This document shows positions 51,659 through 64,000 of a DNA stretch of 64,000 bases, one piece after another. Made by a program: the position numbers and the translations under genes. Numbering within the stretch: the first letter of the stretch is position 1; every line of letters starts with the position of its first letter. The DNA is from Agrocybe praecox (lineage: Eukaryota > Basidiomycota > Agaricomycetes > Agaricales > Agrocybaceae), in contig OZ024847.1 of the NCBI GenBank assembly GCA_964017145.1, positions 1,860,001-1,924,000 of the forward strand, read 5' to 3'. Under the pieces are notes generated by a model. It saw only the letters and a program-made list of their open reading frames with translations. It was not told the DNA's origin and did not search any database.

Positions 51659-54600
51659 TTACGCGAACAAGCCGGCATTCTTCCAATACTTGACCCAGAG
51701 GTCTGCATCCTTCGATGTGATGGGAGAGATTTCTTTCATCGTCTTGCTAAGGCTCTGCGCCTTGACGGTGGAGAATTCGGTCATACCGCCACTTTCGTTG
51801 CCCTTCAAGTCTCCAGAGCGGAGCCCCGCGTCAGCGTTGGCCATGTTACGGAAAAACTCGACAAGTTTAATAGCAGGCTGTATCAGAGATATTCATCAGA
51901 ATCGGAATCACGAACCCCAAAAATCAGTCCAAGTGGTACAACTTGACTTACCACGTCTTCAAGATCACCAACATTTTGAGCGGTGGCGCGTCCCTCCAAT
52001 AGCGTGAACCATTCTTGGAAAGTCAATACAGGAAGGCTGCTAGGGATGACTCCTTCCTTCACAAGAGCATCGTTGATAGCGGATACTAGATCGTTAAATG
52101 GCACGGGTCGTGGGTGTACTAAGTTGAGAGCAGACGGGTTGGCAGATGTGGACAAGGCTATATCTACTATGGCCTGCGCAACACCATGCATTGGCAACCA
52201 TGACGAAACCTAGGTAGGGATATAGTTCAGCAAATATTATCCACATCATATGATGAAATTATTTTCAGGAACACTTACGCCAACCATTTCTGGAAGAGCG
52301 TGAAGAGCCAGACTTGATTTAACAAGAATAGGTACCCAGTCGGTAATAGCCCAAGCCCCATTAGGCCGTCCTCCAGAAATTTGACCAATCCTAAAGGACG
52401 TGCCCTGGATACCACTTTGGGAAAGGATCTGTTCGCGAAAGAAAAAACGCGAAAAAAGATATTTTGAGCACACTTATCCGGGTTATCAGGTAGATCGGTA
52501 CACCTACCCTTTCAGCGGCGTATTTGGCTTCGCCATACCCGCTTCCAACGGCATATTTTGGATCAGAAAGGACCTCTTCAGGATAAGCTCCCTTAGATCC
52601 GTCCCACGAAATTGCAGACGCCACAGATGAAGTAAATAAGAATTTAGCAGAAGCTCCGGCGGCACTGGAGCGACAGAGATCAATGAGGCTGCGAGTTCCA
52701 CGGATATTAGGTTCGAATGACGGTAATTGCAAGTTGAAGTCCAATCTCCACGCGTTATGAATGACGACATTAACGCTTCCAAGTAGCTGTATCACAGGTA
52801 AGAAATAAATAAATCGATTAGCCAGAGACTCGACCTTACCTCTTGGTACACTTCCTTCTCCAAACCGGCATTCTTCTGCGTAATATCACCCTCCAGCAGC
52901 ACAAGTTTGGGGTTAGACAACAAGTCAACATTGAAGCCCTTGTCCTTGAATCTATCGGTGTGCCTTTTGAGTGCATCACCCGACGCGCGGTTCAAGGCAT
53001 ATATTTTGTAAATGGTGCTATCGTTGAGCAGAATTTCCAAAATCTGAGAACCTAGATTTCCTGTAGTACCGGTGATAAGTACGGTCGCTTCGTTCGAAGG
53101 CGTGCTAGATGCAACAGGGTGCTCAAGACCGACGGTATATCTCCCGATCATCTCTTCGATAGCATCGGTCCTACTAACAGAAGCAAGAATACTATCCGGA
53201 TCAGATATGAGGGCAATAATGAATGTTGCAAGCTTGTCGATAGATGGGTGGTTGTAAATAATGTTTTGCGAGATAAGCTCGGCGGACCTTTGGGTCTCTT
53301 TGGCTGCCTGGAGAGCTCCGGCAATCCTGCGACGCAGGATGGTTGTGCTCAAGCTAAAGTCATATTTTGAGCACAAGATAAACCGCTAGAAAAAAATCAT
53401 CAACCCACCTATCCAAACCTTGTTCGAATAAATCAGCTGAAATATCGAACGCCTTTCCAGAATTGATGTCTTCAACCTGTTTCTTTAACCACTGGGAAGT
53501 CTCCTCCTTCGTCCAGGCTGATGGCGGTTCAACGGCTTCTGCGCCGACCGTTGACTCGATGGTAGCGTACCTAGGAAAAAGTTGACAAAATATGAAAGCG
53601 ACGAAGAATGGCCAATAGCTTACAATGCTTCAATCTCGTCATTGTACAGCGCCAAAGCAGCTTTTCTCATGATTGTACCTTTACCAGCACGAGGCAATGG
53701 CTTATTTGGAGAAGCAAAGATGATTAATTCCTTGAAGATTCTGCTGAATGCTGGGGCCACACGATTGGCCTCCTCGACAACAGGCCTATACAAATATTAA
53801 ATACCGCTGATGGGTATAATCGAAAACAAAAATCACCAAATAAGATTTCTAGCTTTGATGCTCTCCGTTTCGTTTGATGGGTCTACTGCATACTTGGGCT
53901 TGAGCTCTATTAAAACTCCGGGCTGATCATGTTCACGACCGAATATAACAACGCCCATTGTGCTGTTAATTTAACTTCAGTAAATGGGCCGTCTATATGC
54001 TAGAAGGCAGACTCACTAGGGACTGTTCAGCATAATGTTCTCCATGGGAGCTGGAACCGTTTTTTCGCCGGATGAATGAATTATGACATCGTCTTTGCGT
54101 CCAACGCTTCAAAGAGAATATAAGTCAGTTTAAAAATAGATAGACTATACGCAAGCATCATACATCTTCCAAAACCCTGGGGTTATAGGATGCGGGATAA
54201 AGAGATCGGCGGTGGCATAACCCTTAACATCGGGCATGTTCTCGACAGAAACTTGCTGGTACTCGCTGGTCTGTTAACGGCATGAGATCGGCAACAAACA
54301 CCCGTTAGTAAAGTAGACATACGATGAATTGGCATTCATATGTGCCGTCGCCTTGAGGATCCCATCTGACGTTAAGACGTTCATCTATACATACCCACTC
54401 CCAGGCGCTCTCTCCCTCTGGCCTACGTAACATGTACGTTGTTCCGCCGAACTCTGTTCCACCATAAATGGGGGCCAGATTAACTCCAGCATCAGACATA
54501 AAGTTCCCGAGTTTTGTTGGCACGGAACCGCCTGAGAATCCCTACGCATAGTGAGAGCGAGATGAAAATACAAGGTCTAAAGAGCCACATATATACTCAC

Positions 54601-55659
54601 GACAAGTTTCAAAGTGGCGAGATAATCAGTAGATGCCTTGTCTTGAGCCCAGATTTGCAAGAGGGCGGGGATAGTAACCAATATATCACATTTAGTCCTC
54701 CGGAGATGGTCGAGGATATTATCTGGGGTAGGCATGACAGGGAGCGCAGAAGGTGTGGTAGCAACTGGAGGATACAGTGCGATGATAGACAATGCATATA
54801 GAGCGTGCAGCAATTGCGAAATGACACCCAGAGTATGGAATGCAGGCAAAGCCATACATCCATTGGTATAGAATGCCAATTCGGGCATAGGTGCTGGATG
54901 ATAACACCAAAATAGTATAAGAGTAAATAAAAATATCATATCGGATGCGGCGCTCACGGAATGATGCCCAGTGGGTAAGTATCCTGAAGGTTTCGGCTAT
55001 GGACTTCGGGAAGCCAGTGCTTCCAGACGAGTGAAGGTAAAGCATGGTGTTATCTAGTGGAGGACGGACGGCGACTTTGGGATATTCCTCAAAAGGGTCT
55101 TCTTTGGTTTCGTGTCCAAGCTTAGGGTAGATTTCAAGAAGAGGAGGCATCTCTTCGATTTCGAGCTCGAATCCAGGACTATCCCTTGCAAGCTCAGACT
55201 TGACCTCTGAGATAAGCGACTTCAAGGTCTCTTGGGTGGCGAGAAGCTTGTGGCAATTCGTTTCTTTGAGCATCTTGATGATAGCCGCGGCAGTGTTTCG
55301 TGGAGACATTAGAAACGGCTTCAAATGCAATCAGTCAGTGCCGTGAGCAGAAGCAGGCCACTCACAATGATTCCTGCCCTCATCAAGCCAATTGATACGG
55401 CATGGTACAGCAGCGTGTCGGACAAGGCAACGACCGCAACAATCTCTCCCTCTGGACCTCTCCTTCCAGGACGCATCCTGTGCGCTACGCGATCGCAGGC
55501 GCGCCCATATTCCAGGTAAGTGATCTTGGTTATCTCTGATTTCCCATCTTCGTTGTAAATAAAGATGGGATAGTCGGGGTTGTGTTGCGTCTGAAAGTCG
55601 ATTGACTCGGGAAGAGTAACAGTGCCGTCTGCAGGTGGAAAAATACGAGTGGAAGTCAT
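51659..55659 (-). CDS. NRPS-like adenylate-forming reductase AFR2 (A-T-R)
   Basis: Paralogue of AFR1 with the same three domains and almost the same genomic length. Start MTSTRIFPPADGTVTLPESI. Adenylation motifs YLHSSGSTGFPKSI, IYGGTEFGG, VGRKDDVIIHSSGEKTVPAP and KPLPRAGKGTIMRKAALALY. Carrier motif LFEQGLDSLSTTILRRR, with the attachment Ser codon again split AG|C by an intron at about 53350-53410. Reductase motifs VLITGTTGNLGSQILEILL, HNAWRLDFNLQLPSFEPN and YGEAKYAAERIL (Tyr/Lys pair). C-terminus KYWKNAGLFA. The binding-pocket stretch IYGGTEFGG differs from AFR1's AYGATEFGA, so substrates may differ. Its position beside the oxidases and ring-cleavage genes makes an aryl acid a reasonable guess. 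Intact. Confidence 0.92.
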
Positions 55660-57287
55660 GGCTTAGGACGAGGACACTGATTCTACGCCGCTCCCCCCCT
55701 TTTATCAGCTGCTGAAATGATTTGGAATCGAAGAATGGCCATTTTCCCACCCATTGATGTAGTACTATAAATAGACGTCAGGCCGGCAAGTACCCGGAAT
55801 TGGTCGGTCAGCGTTCCAAAAAGGAATATAATTCTACTTTGGGTCGATTGATCCGTACTTTGGACTTGGAAGGTAGAGATAAGACGTCACGAACAGAGTA
55901 AGATTTTAAAAAATGACGTCCGTTCTGAGCTACGGGCGTTAAAATCTTAGCAATATGAATCGGGCTCGGCCAGGGTTTAGCCCAAACTTGGCCGGGCTTC
56001 GGGCATTGTTCGGGGATCGTCAGGACCTTGAATGATGTCAAATAACCAATAGAACAAAGAGACTTTTGAACGTTGGAAATCATAGATACGCAATTCAAAT
56101 TCTGACCCAAGACTTAGTGTGAGCACTCTAATGCGGGTAATCCTTTTGAAAACCACTGAAGTGCGGGTATACCGTACGATAGATCCCAAAGACATACTAC
56201 TGATGACTACACCGACATTGACGGTTTATCAAAGTGTGGCGTCCTAATCTATGACAGGGACAAAAGTTGCAGGAGATACTACTCATTCAGACACCAAGGC
56301 TCATTCTATATTCTGCAGATCGATCTTAAAGGCGTTACGTACGGTTGTTCAAGTTTCCGTTCTCCTTACAGACCGTTAAAGACCCGTTTTAGCGTTTCTA
56401 ACGGAGAAAAGTGTTCAACGCGGGACAAGAGACCATGTCCAACATTTTCCTTTTGTATGAAATTGTATCAAGTGATCCATTGTGACCAACTGCTATATTT
56501 GTTACGTGTGTAGTGATTTTCCTGGTCGTCTGTCGTTCCTTGGTTATAATTAATAGGCGGTATAAATACGTCGATTCTAAGCGATTTCTAGGACTAACTG
56601 TTCACACTCAGTAGACTAATCGATCGACTTATATGCATCTGGTTTCAACAAGCCAGATAGCAAACATAATCGACCTTTACTAGTACGTACGGCGAGAGCT
56701 ATTCCCTTATCTTCCTTACTCCTGGTAAAAGCTAACATCATAATGCAACTTATTCGCACCCTATAATGTCGTCGGGCGTGTGAATTGATCGTTATCGGAA
56801 ATTCGTATTTAGCCAGACAGATCTATATTCAGAGGGCTGGGTATTTCATGGGCTCCTGAACTCTAAGAATAAGAACATTGGTGGACGAACATTCTACGTC
56901 ATAATCACAATATCATACTTATGTTCCGCGCATCAAGTATTCAACATATTGTAGCGCTTCCCCCTCTTTTAGCTTACGTTCTCAGGGACCAAGAGTACAG
57001 ACCCGCGTACAGGAAAACCGAGTCATGAATATTTGACATACGGATATCATTTCAAACTTCCAACCCTGGACCGATTGCCAAGAATAAATCCTCCAGCGTC
57101 ACTGAATGTCATGAGAAAATTAAAATTAAATTAAACCAGTCAAAAGACATAGAAATACAATGGTTCACAATGAGACGAAAGTACTTCGAGTCGTTAGTCT
57201 ATGTGTATTATATACAGATTGCAAAAAGGTAATAAGTACTACCGAAGTATTCATTTGGAATAATCTGGCAATGTACGTTCGTGTGAA
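55660..57287. other. AFR2 upstream region and gene-free spacer
   Basis: About 1.6 kb. Close to AFR2 is a TATTTATA core at 55766-55773 (minus strand, about 107 bp upstream). At 55965-56003 two degenerate GC-rich half-repeats (GGCCAGGG and GGCCGGGC types) resemble a short palindromic repeat. The remainder to 57287 has only short frames and includes the desaturase 3' UTR. Confidence 0.4.
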
Positions 57288-59272
57288 TCAAGAGGACTTG
57301 GCGGATTCCCCATCTAATCTATCTTGAGTAAGAGGGTCCCATCCTTTGGCTTTGATCTCTTCTATGACTTCTTCCTGCAAGTGACGTACAGCAACACCAT
57401 CTTTGTTCTTGTAGAAAATGATTTCGCCTTCATCTTCGATAAACAGACATTGCGTGAATGATCGATAGAGCGCATAGAACGACGGCTATAATAGGTGGAA
57501 GGATCAGTATCAAGCATCAAGCATCAGAAGAAGATTCTCCTGCTTGAAAGATGCCTACCGTCGAGTCATAATTATAGTCTCCCTTGAGAACAGATTTAAC
57601 CGCCTTGGTTATTTCGGGCCCATTATCTGCCATCGCAGTAAGTCAGTAAGGATTTATTTAGTTTCGGCATCGACACCCACAGAAAGGAGCCCGAAGGAAG
57701 AAGTCTGTTCGGACATAAGAAATAATGAGCGTCCAAGAAAAGATAGAAGAAGAAGAAAATAAACATACGATGCGCAACATGATCGTGGCTAATGTTGTGG
57801 AAGAAAAATCTGCCCATCCAACCCAGGAGTGGTCTGTCAACGGTGGCAGCGGCACCCCGCAGGAAAGACCATTCTCCTTTCCTATAGTGCGGTATTGTTG
57901 GGTCAGAATGATGAAGGAAAGTGAACATAACAATCCAGTGATTAACAAACTGATTGTTCGATCAGCGTGAAACTTTTAATCTTGAAGGAACAAATGCAAT
58001 TACATACCAGATATGGGACCAGATAATACCAGAAGAAAAATTCTCTGCCCAAGGAATACAGAATAAAAGCCATGGATCCGATGCCGACGTTCGACATGAA
58101 TATCGAAAAACCTGAGTGTATCATCCCTCGTTAGCTTGCACGACGTGAGCGACGTCAAGTATGACTGACGTTGTTCCTTCTTGAACAAAGGAGAATTTGG
58201 GTCAAAATGGTTGGTCCCCGGGGGATACATAGGCGAACCCATGGTATTTCTTCTGTGCATAGGGGAAATACAGGTCAGTGCCTAGATGAGGGGTCGCTGA
58301 GGTCTTAACGTACGCAAGGTAGACCCACCAACCGCTGGGTCAGATATGTGAGCAAGGTGCATCTACTCAAAAGGCGGCTGATAAAAGGGGAACTCACAAT
58401 CCTTGCATAATAAACATGCGCATCAGTGTGTACAAGGGGGTCTCTTCGAAGATTTCTTCGTAGTCTGCCTTTTTCGCCGTTTTGTCGTTGGGGAGCTTGA
58501 ACTGACTTCGAGTGTATGGAACATAGTTTTCGTCACGTTCCATCGATGCTGTCGCTTTCTATGGGAATTGGCATCGTTGAGCTGATGAATTTCCAGAGGA
58601 CCAAAATGCGCTTACATGGTGAGCATGATGGCTCGATCGCCACGAGAAATAAGGGATTAGCAGGTACTGTACGAAGGTTAGACAAAACAGAGTGCTCTAT
58701 ATGAAAATAACATTATACTCACAGAATGAAGGATGAATCCGACTGCATTGTTGACTTTGTTGTTTTCGTACAATGAGGTGTGCCCCGCATCATGACCTCG
58801 AATAACGATGAGCTTATGTCAAGAAGAATGAAAAGGTATTACCAAGACAGAAGATACCAGCACCAACGAGGCCTTGGAACCACCAGTAGGACGTCCACAT
58901 AGCCCCTTTAACCAATGCCTTTTGCCATCCTTCAGTGACATACCCTCCGAAGTCACTTTGCGCCAATGGAGTAATCGAGGCCGCAAACTTGTACAAGAGC
59001 GAGGCAAACAAGACATCTCGAAGGACATAAATAGTTGCCTTTGTCTCATTCTCTGTAGTGCTTGCTTAGAGACCGTGGATATTCTGAGAGGAATCGTCAT
59101 ACGTACTCCTTAGTAAGTGCTTGGGTACGGCATCGTGTATTTCTTTCAAGGTGACGGTCGGGGGGGTGAACGGTTTCTTAAGCCTTGTTAAAGTAGATCA
59201 ACCTAAACTTCAGTGCAGAAATAATCAGAGTACCTACCTTTCCTCGTATTCAGGTCCATTTTCAAAAAACAT
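57288..59272 (-). CDS. Delta-12-type fatty acid desaturase
   Basis: Membrane di-iron acyl-lipid desaturase of the ER, most like oleate delta-12 desaturases. Start MFFENGPEYEER, then LKKPFTPPTVTLKEIHDAVP KHLLR. Three histidine boxes are visible after splicing: HDAGH (in GHDAGHTSLYENNKVNNAVG), HHAHH (SWRSSHHAHH) and HDHVAHH (FHNISHDHVAHH). Between them are hydrophobic segments such as YWWFQGLVGAGIFCL and GIGSMAFILYSLGREFFFWY. The C-terminus has FFLRAPFYNGPEITKAVKSV, SFYALYRSFTQCLFIEDEGE and a tail ending GESAKSS. About ten exons join in frame. The third box reads across a splice joint at about 57767. Delta-12 is preferred to delta-15 by overall resemblance only. Confidence 0.9.
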
Positions 59273-62200
59273 GGCGAAGATATGGAGTGGGTAGTTTTCT
59301 TAAGAAAAGAACACACGAAAGTCCAAGGGAAGTAAGTATAAAAGCAAATGGCGGATCCTTTTTTCTTCGCGAACCAAACCAGTTGGCAAGTATGTATCCA
59401 CCAGGGGGTGGGTCCGGAAACGAAAAGTCCTAATTACTCGAGGCGAAATAGGAAGGAATCCAAAGGAATTATTGGCACAGAGTGAAAGCGCAGAATCTGG
59501 CGGGCCCTTTTCTTCCTTTGGCATCTGCAATGTCCGTCTCTTATCCTTCCTTCCGAGAAAGAAGTCCGAACACCCGAGCTTAAAGTATCTCGTTGCCTTA
59601 CATTAGTGCGCGTTTAATTGTATATATACGTAGATCGAACTGAATTGTATCGCTTTACAGCATCAAGATGCACAGCGTCATAATTAGCCCAAGTGAGCCA
59701 GAGCGCTGATACGTATGATGATTTGTTCGTAAAGCCTTGGTCGTCGCGTTCAAAGGCCTAGTAGAAAGACCAGAGTGCACATACGGGTATCGGTGGGTAC
59801 GAGCTTCAAGGTATAGGAATCCGTGTGGGTCGCATGGTATTCAGCTTCCAGAATCGATGTGGATATCCTCGAGACCTTGCCTAAAGTTTGAAAGTCATGG
59901 TTGGCAGAAATGTCAGAGAATTAAATTTCTGACTCGGATCCACGAGATTCGAGTAAAAAAAGGAACGAACCATTCAACCGAACCAAGGTCACGTGAGTCT
60001 ATTTAACTTGTGCTAAAGTAAGATTCTTTTTTTTGTTCCTCGATTATTCTTGATTGTTGAACTTTGTTCATTACTTCTTGGAGTTCCTCATCGAAGATTT
60101 TCTCATCTAGGATAACCAATTTCACGAAAGAAAGCTCTCAGCACGAAACAAGCGGTCCGAACAGATAGATTAGAATTCAGGCCATGTGAAAAATAAATAT
60201 CTTACGGGAGCCTGAAGCACAGTCAAAGAGCAGAATCGGACTTTTTCAGCATATTTACGAGCGTATGTCAACTGTCACGACCTCCTTTCGACGTTCTGAG
60301 CGTACTACCTGACCCAAATCAATGTGTCCAGGGTAAGGTGTGTCCTATCCCTCTCATATCCTTACATCGGACCGCAGAGTTTGCTCCTATTAAAACTCGG
60401 AGCACAAACCATAAATGTATAATCATAACAACCTCGGGGGATTTGCAACTGGGGCATTGTACATCTTCAGCGCTCGAGGGAAAAGAACTCGAAATCTTAT
60501 TCAGGAGAACCCATGTAACGAGACCCGCAGCAGGTTATGGTAATTGATCAGTGTGTATGATTCATATTTAATTTACTCATGCTTTTCCAGCAGTTGACAT
60601 ACGGTTACTTGACCATTCACCTGGAAGAAACTATCGGTCTCTTTGCAACTTGGCTCAAAGTCTTCTTTGCTTGCCTGCTGATTCCGCTGAGTCCACATGT
60701 ATTAATTGCATCCCATCATCAGCTGCTTTACTCCAGGTGACTTTTCTTTTGGATCTCAATTACGACCCTATGTTACTTGGGTATAAAGTGAATGCCGGGG
60801 ATGGAGGTTCCATCCAACCAGGCTAACCTTATATTTTCGCCTCAGGTACCCACTCGTTCAAGCTCGTCTTGTTCATCATCTTTCCCTTCTTCCGAAGTTC
60901 GAACGTTCTCTGCCGCTCCTAACTAGCTAGCCTCCGCGCTGGGCCTCTCATGGCCTGACTTCGACGGACTTCGACTTCTTAGCCAGCTTCTCTATAGCTA
61001 CGAGACCAACACTCCATCGTTCACAAAGCTGGGCATATACACTGACAACAATCCTTCATCCAGCCTTCAAAAGTCATAACAGTCAGCTGCTTTTGTTGAT
61101 TATCACCATCATCAAGAGATAACGTTCTCATACACCTTTAATTTTATCCAACGACAACAACCCACAAATCCATCCAACTGATCAATGCAGCCCAGTTTAT
61201 ATGTGTGCGATGCCGGTGACACAGGATCTTTCCCCCGCAACCAACCAACAATAACTTCGTCGGGGGTATGGAACTGAACCAAGATGATATGTACCATCCT
61301 CGGGTTCATGTCATCAGGAAACACTTGAACTGCCCGCTCGCAGGAATGATGGAAAAGGGTCAAGATGCTTTACTTAGTATAGATTTTCCCTACATGGGCT
61401 ATGGTGATGATGTGTATGATGAGTGGCTATCCATTCTATGTTCAGAGTTTGATCTAATGGATATGATATATGAATGATAATGTTTTTTTTAATAATGATC
61501 AAAGTTCACTGGTTCCTCTTACCCGGTAACAACTATTTTCGGTGCAGGAAAAGGGCGCCAGAGAAAATATCTTTTATAATCCACTGTTGTCTTGGTACGT
61601 TGGAATCTGATCAAGTATGCCGAGACCTCCGAAAAGTAAACTAACTGCTGCATAGCAAAATAAACTCAAAGTCCCAAGAGTATGCACACTGTTCTCTCAG
61701 CTTCGTCTAGGTCAGGATCTTAAATAACAGTGATACGAATTTCGATAGACTACCTGCGGCTACAGCTCATCCGACCATCAATCAGCATACTCTTGATACT
61801 GCGCTCTGAGCGCTCCTGAGCGGCCACAACTCCACAGAGTGAGAAATACCATAGCCAGACTTTCAAATCACGCAAAAAACGAGAGAAAAAGGAGGTATAT
61901 AAAACATTATAGAACAATAACGAAACAAATCATAGAACAGCGTAAGGAAAAAAAAAAACACAGAACAAGTTGCGATGAGCGGGAGTCTGAGCAAGCATAA
62001 GATGTCCTGAACATCCCCAACGTCCTCATCAGCCACCATCTTTCGTACTACACTTTACAAAAATAATCCAATGACAATCGGTCATATGGGTAACGTTCAT
62101 AGCAAACACCCAAGGTCATAGCGACAGCGATCGGCTATGGCCCGCGATTGCATAGGTCGTCGTCGTCATTTTTCGCCGCCCCACTCGTCGTACAGAACAA

Positions 62201-62286
62201 GTACGAGGTTACTATACATTCTGTTTCTTCATTCCTTCTAACAATGGAAACTTGCTATAGAGCAGAGTTTCGTCCGCGCAAAGCGT
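59273..62286. other. 3 kb spacer with no confident gene
   Basis: Region between the desaturase start and the aconitase stop. Open frames are short (up to about 89 codons at 59737-60006) and unrecognised. Around 60320-60740 an intron-like arrangement (GT..AG blocks around GC-richer stretches) hints at a transcript, but no protein family emerges. Around 61080-61180 a pyrimidine- and CAA-rich stretch resembles a fungal 5' UTR leading into the small frame listed next. Confidence 0.4.
61186..61379 (+). CDS. Possible small two-exon gene, unrecognised
   Basis: After a CAACAACAA-type leader, ATG at 61186 opens MQPSLYVCDAGDTGSFPRNQ. Using GTATGG at about 61266 as donor and ATCAG at about 61318 as acceptor gives about 46 residues ending SRCFT. 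A separate 69-codon frame starts at 61268 (MELNQDDMYHPRVHVIRKHL) and ends at 61477. I recognise neither; a small secreted or regulatory peptide, or no gene at all, are equally possible. Confidence 0.2.
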
Positions 62287-64000
62287 TTAAGCAGATGCGT
62301 TAGCCTTGGCCTTGGCAGCCATCTAAAAATATGAATGAGCAACAGTAAACTGGAACGACGTTAAGGGGAGCATACCAAGTTGAGGGCAGAGCCAGCCTTG
62401 AACCACTCGATTTGTCCCTCGTTGAAGGAGTGGGCGAGAGGAATTTCCTGCGAATTTCGTCAGCACGTGTACGTGACGGGAGGTTAAAAGAAACTCACAT
62501 CGGTGGTTCCGTCGTTGTGCTTGACAACAAGGGTAAGGTTCTTGCCAGGGGTGAAGGACTCGACGCCGACAATGTCAACCTTGTCGGTACCCTTAACCTT
62601 ATCGTAGTCCTCCGGGTTGACGAAGGTCAGGGCAAGCATGCCTTGCTTCTTCAAGTTGGTTTCGTGGATACGGGCGAAGGAGCGAACGATGATGGCAGCG
62701 CCACCGAGGAAACGAGGCTCAAGAGCGGCATGCTCACGGGAGGAACCTTCACCGTAGTTGTGGTCACCAATGACGACCCACTTGATGCCAGCTGAGCGAT
62801 AAGCGGCAGCAACTTGTGGGACACCACCCCAGGATCCATCGAGCTGGTTCTGGACCTTGTTGGCTTCACCGTTCTCAGCGTTAATAGCACCGATCAAGCA
62901 GTTCTCTGTAAGGAAGATGAGACATACTGTCAATTTTAATGAAGTAAAAATGACTTACGGGAGATGTTCTCGAGATGTCCACGGTACTTCAACCAAGGTC
63001 CACCGGCAGAGATGTGATCAGTGGCTAAAATCGACGATAATAATCAATTATAATATACGAACGCCAGGACTAACTCAAGACTTACTGCACTTGCCCTGGG
63101 CCTTAATAAGAACGGGGAGATCCTTAGGGTCCTTTCCATCCCAAGGAGTGAAAGGCTTGAGGAGTTGGAGACGGTCACTCTTGGGGTCAACCTTAACTTG
63201 GACAGAGGCACGATCCTGGGGAGGAGGTTGGAAGGTGTCCTGACCGGGGTCGTAGCCGCTGGGGGGAAGCTCGAAGCCGGTGGGAGGAGAGAACTTGAAA
63301 GGCTTGCCGGAGGGAGTGGGGATCGAATCAGTCAAAGGGTTGAAAGAAAGAGATCCAGCGAAGGCGAGGGCAGTGACGAGATCGGGGGAGGTGACGAAGG
63401 CGTGGGTAGCGGGATTAGCGTCGTTACGTCCAGTGAAGTTACGGTTGTAGGAGGTAACGACTGAAAAAAAAAAGATAAATAAGAGTTCCATGAAAAGAAG
63501 GTTATAAATACGCACTGGTGTTGGCCTCGCCCTTCTTGACGTCCTGTCTGTCCCATTGTCCAATGCAAGGTCCGCAAGCGTTAGCGAGGACAATTCCTCC
63601 AGCCTCTTCAAAGGTTTCGATTTGTCCGTCACGGGCGATAGTGGCACGAACTTGCTCGCTTCCAGGGGTAATGGTGAACGTGGACTTGAATTCGAGACCG
63701 GCTTCCTTAGCCTGCTTGATGAGGGAAGCAGAGCGGGACATGTCCTCGTAGGAAGAGTTGGTGCAGGAACCGATAAGGCCAACCTTAATCTCATCGGGCC
63801 AGTTGTTCTTCTTGGCCTCAGCAGCGAGCTTGGAGATGGGAGTAGCGAGATCAGGGGTGAATGGTCCGTTAATATGGGGTTCGAGTTCGGAAAGGTTGAT
63901 TTCGATGACTTGGTCGTACTCAGCGCCCTTATCTGCCTGGAGGTTGTGCGAGAATTGCTTGGCGTAGTTGGCGATATCATGGCGTTTAGTAGCGTTCAGG
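62287..64000 (-). CDS. ACO1: Aconitate hydratase, mitochondrial (3' part)
   Basis: TCA-cycle enzyme isomerising citrate to isocitrate on a [4Fe-4S] cluster. Only the C-terminal part is in the window; the gene continues past 64000. Visible: [19 protein letters not shown] and [20 protein letters not shown], with the three cluster Cys. Then [60 protein letters not shown] (substrate-binding swivel domain), and a tail ending [10 protein letters not shown]. Introns at about 62325-62376 (near its 3' end), 62445-62500, 62905-62960, 63025-63085 and 63462-63515 splice in frame. The strong match to mitochondrial aconitases makes this secure. The 5' end and presequence cannot be judged. Confidence 0.95.

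Noticed and set aside
61268..61477. 69-codon frame MELNQDDMYHPRV..
   Set aside because: Unrecognised and overlapping a possible intron; kept only as part of a low-confidence region.

Overview
The window is nuclear DNA from a filamentous basidiomycete, most likely an Agaricomycete. The evidence is intron density (many 45-65 bp introns with GT..AG borders), a full five-domain AROM gene, adenylate-forming reductases, an arrayed family of aryl-alcohol-oxidase-like GMC enzymes, and intron-bearing nuclear tRNAs. The species cannot be named from sequence alone. Exon joins below were made by eye from splice borders and reading frame; no search was run.

Layout. 1-5 kb: a gene-poor stretch, then calmodulin (+), a tRNA-Thr (-), and a roughly 1.4 kb segment with an ~81 bp minisatellite enclosed by a perfect 41 bp inverted repeat. 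5-10.7 kb: three tandem multi-pass membrane protein genes of one unnamed family. 11-13 kb: a complex I subunit (NDUFA2-like, -) head to head with a RAX1-like RGS/membrane protein (+). 13.5-17.5 kb: a first NRPS-like reductase (AFR1, -). 18.9-21.6 kb: a 2,629 bp mobile element with 616 bp terminal inverted repeats and an 8 bp target-site duplication. 21.8-31.2 kb: housekeeping genes (AROM, ribose-5-phosphate isomerase, TFIIH subunit TFB5, a phosphotransferase-like protein). 31.4-32.4 kb: a mitochondrial HMG-box protein.

33-56 kb: an accessory block dominated by aromatic and lignin-type metabolism. It has four GMC oxidoreductases of the aryl-alcohol oxidase type (three + and one -), then on the minus strand a secreted intradiol ring-cleavage dioxygenase, a carboxy-cis,cis-muconate cyclase-like propeller protein, a peroxisomal enoyl-CoA isomerase and a second A-T-R reductase (AFR2). 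A plausible reading is interconversion of aryl acid, aldehyde and alcohol (AFR plus oxidases, with H2O2 produced), ring cleavage of a catechol-type product, lactonisation of the muconate, and a peroxisomal step. That pathway is inferred from gene families and proximity. A tRNA-Arg lies inside this block.

57-64 kb: a delta-12-type fatty acid desaturase (-), about 3 kb with no confident gene, and the 3' part of mitochondrial aconitase (-) running off the right edge.
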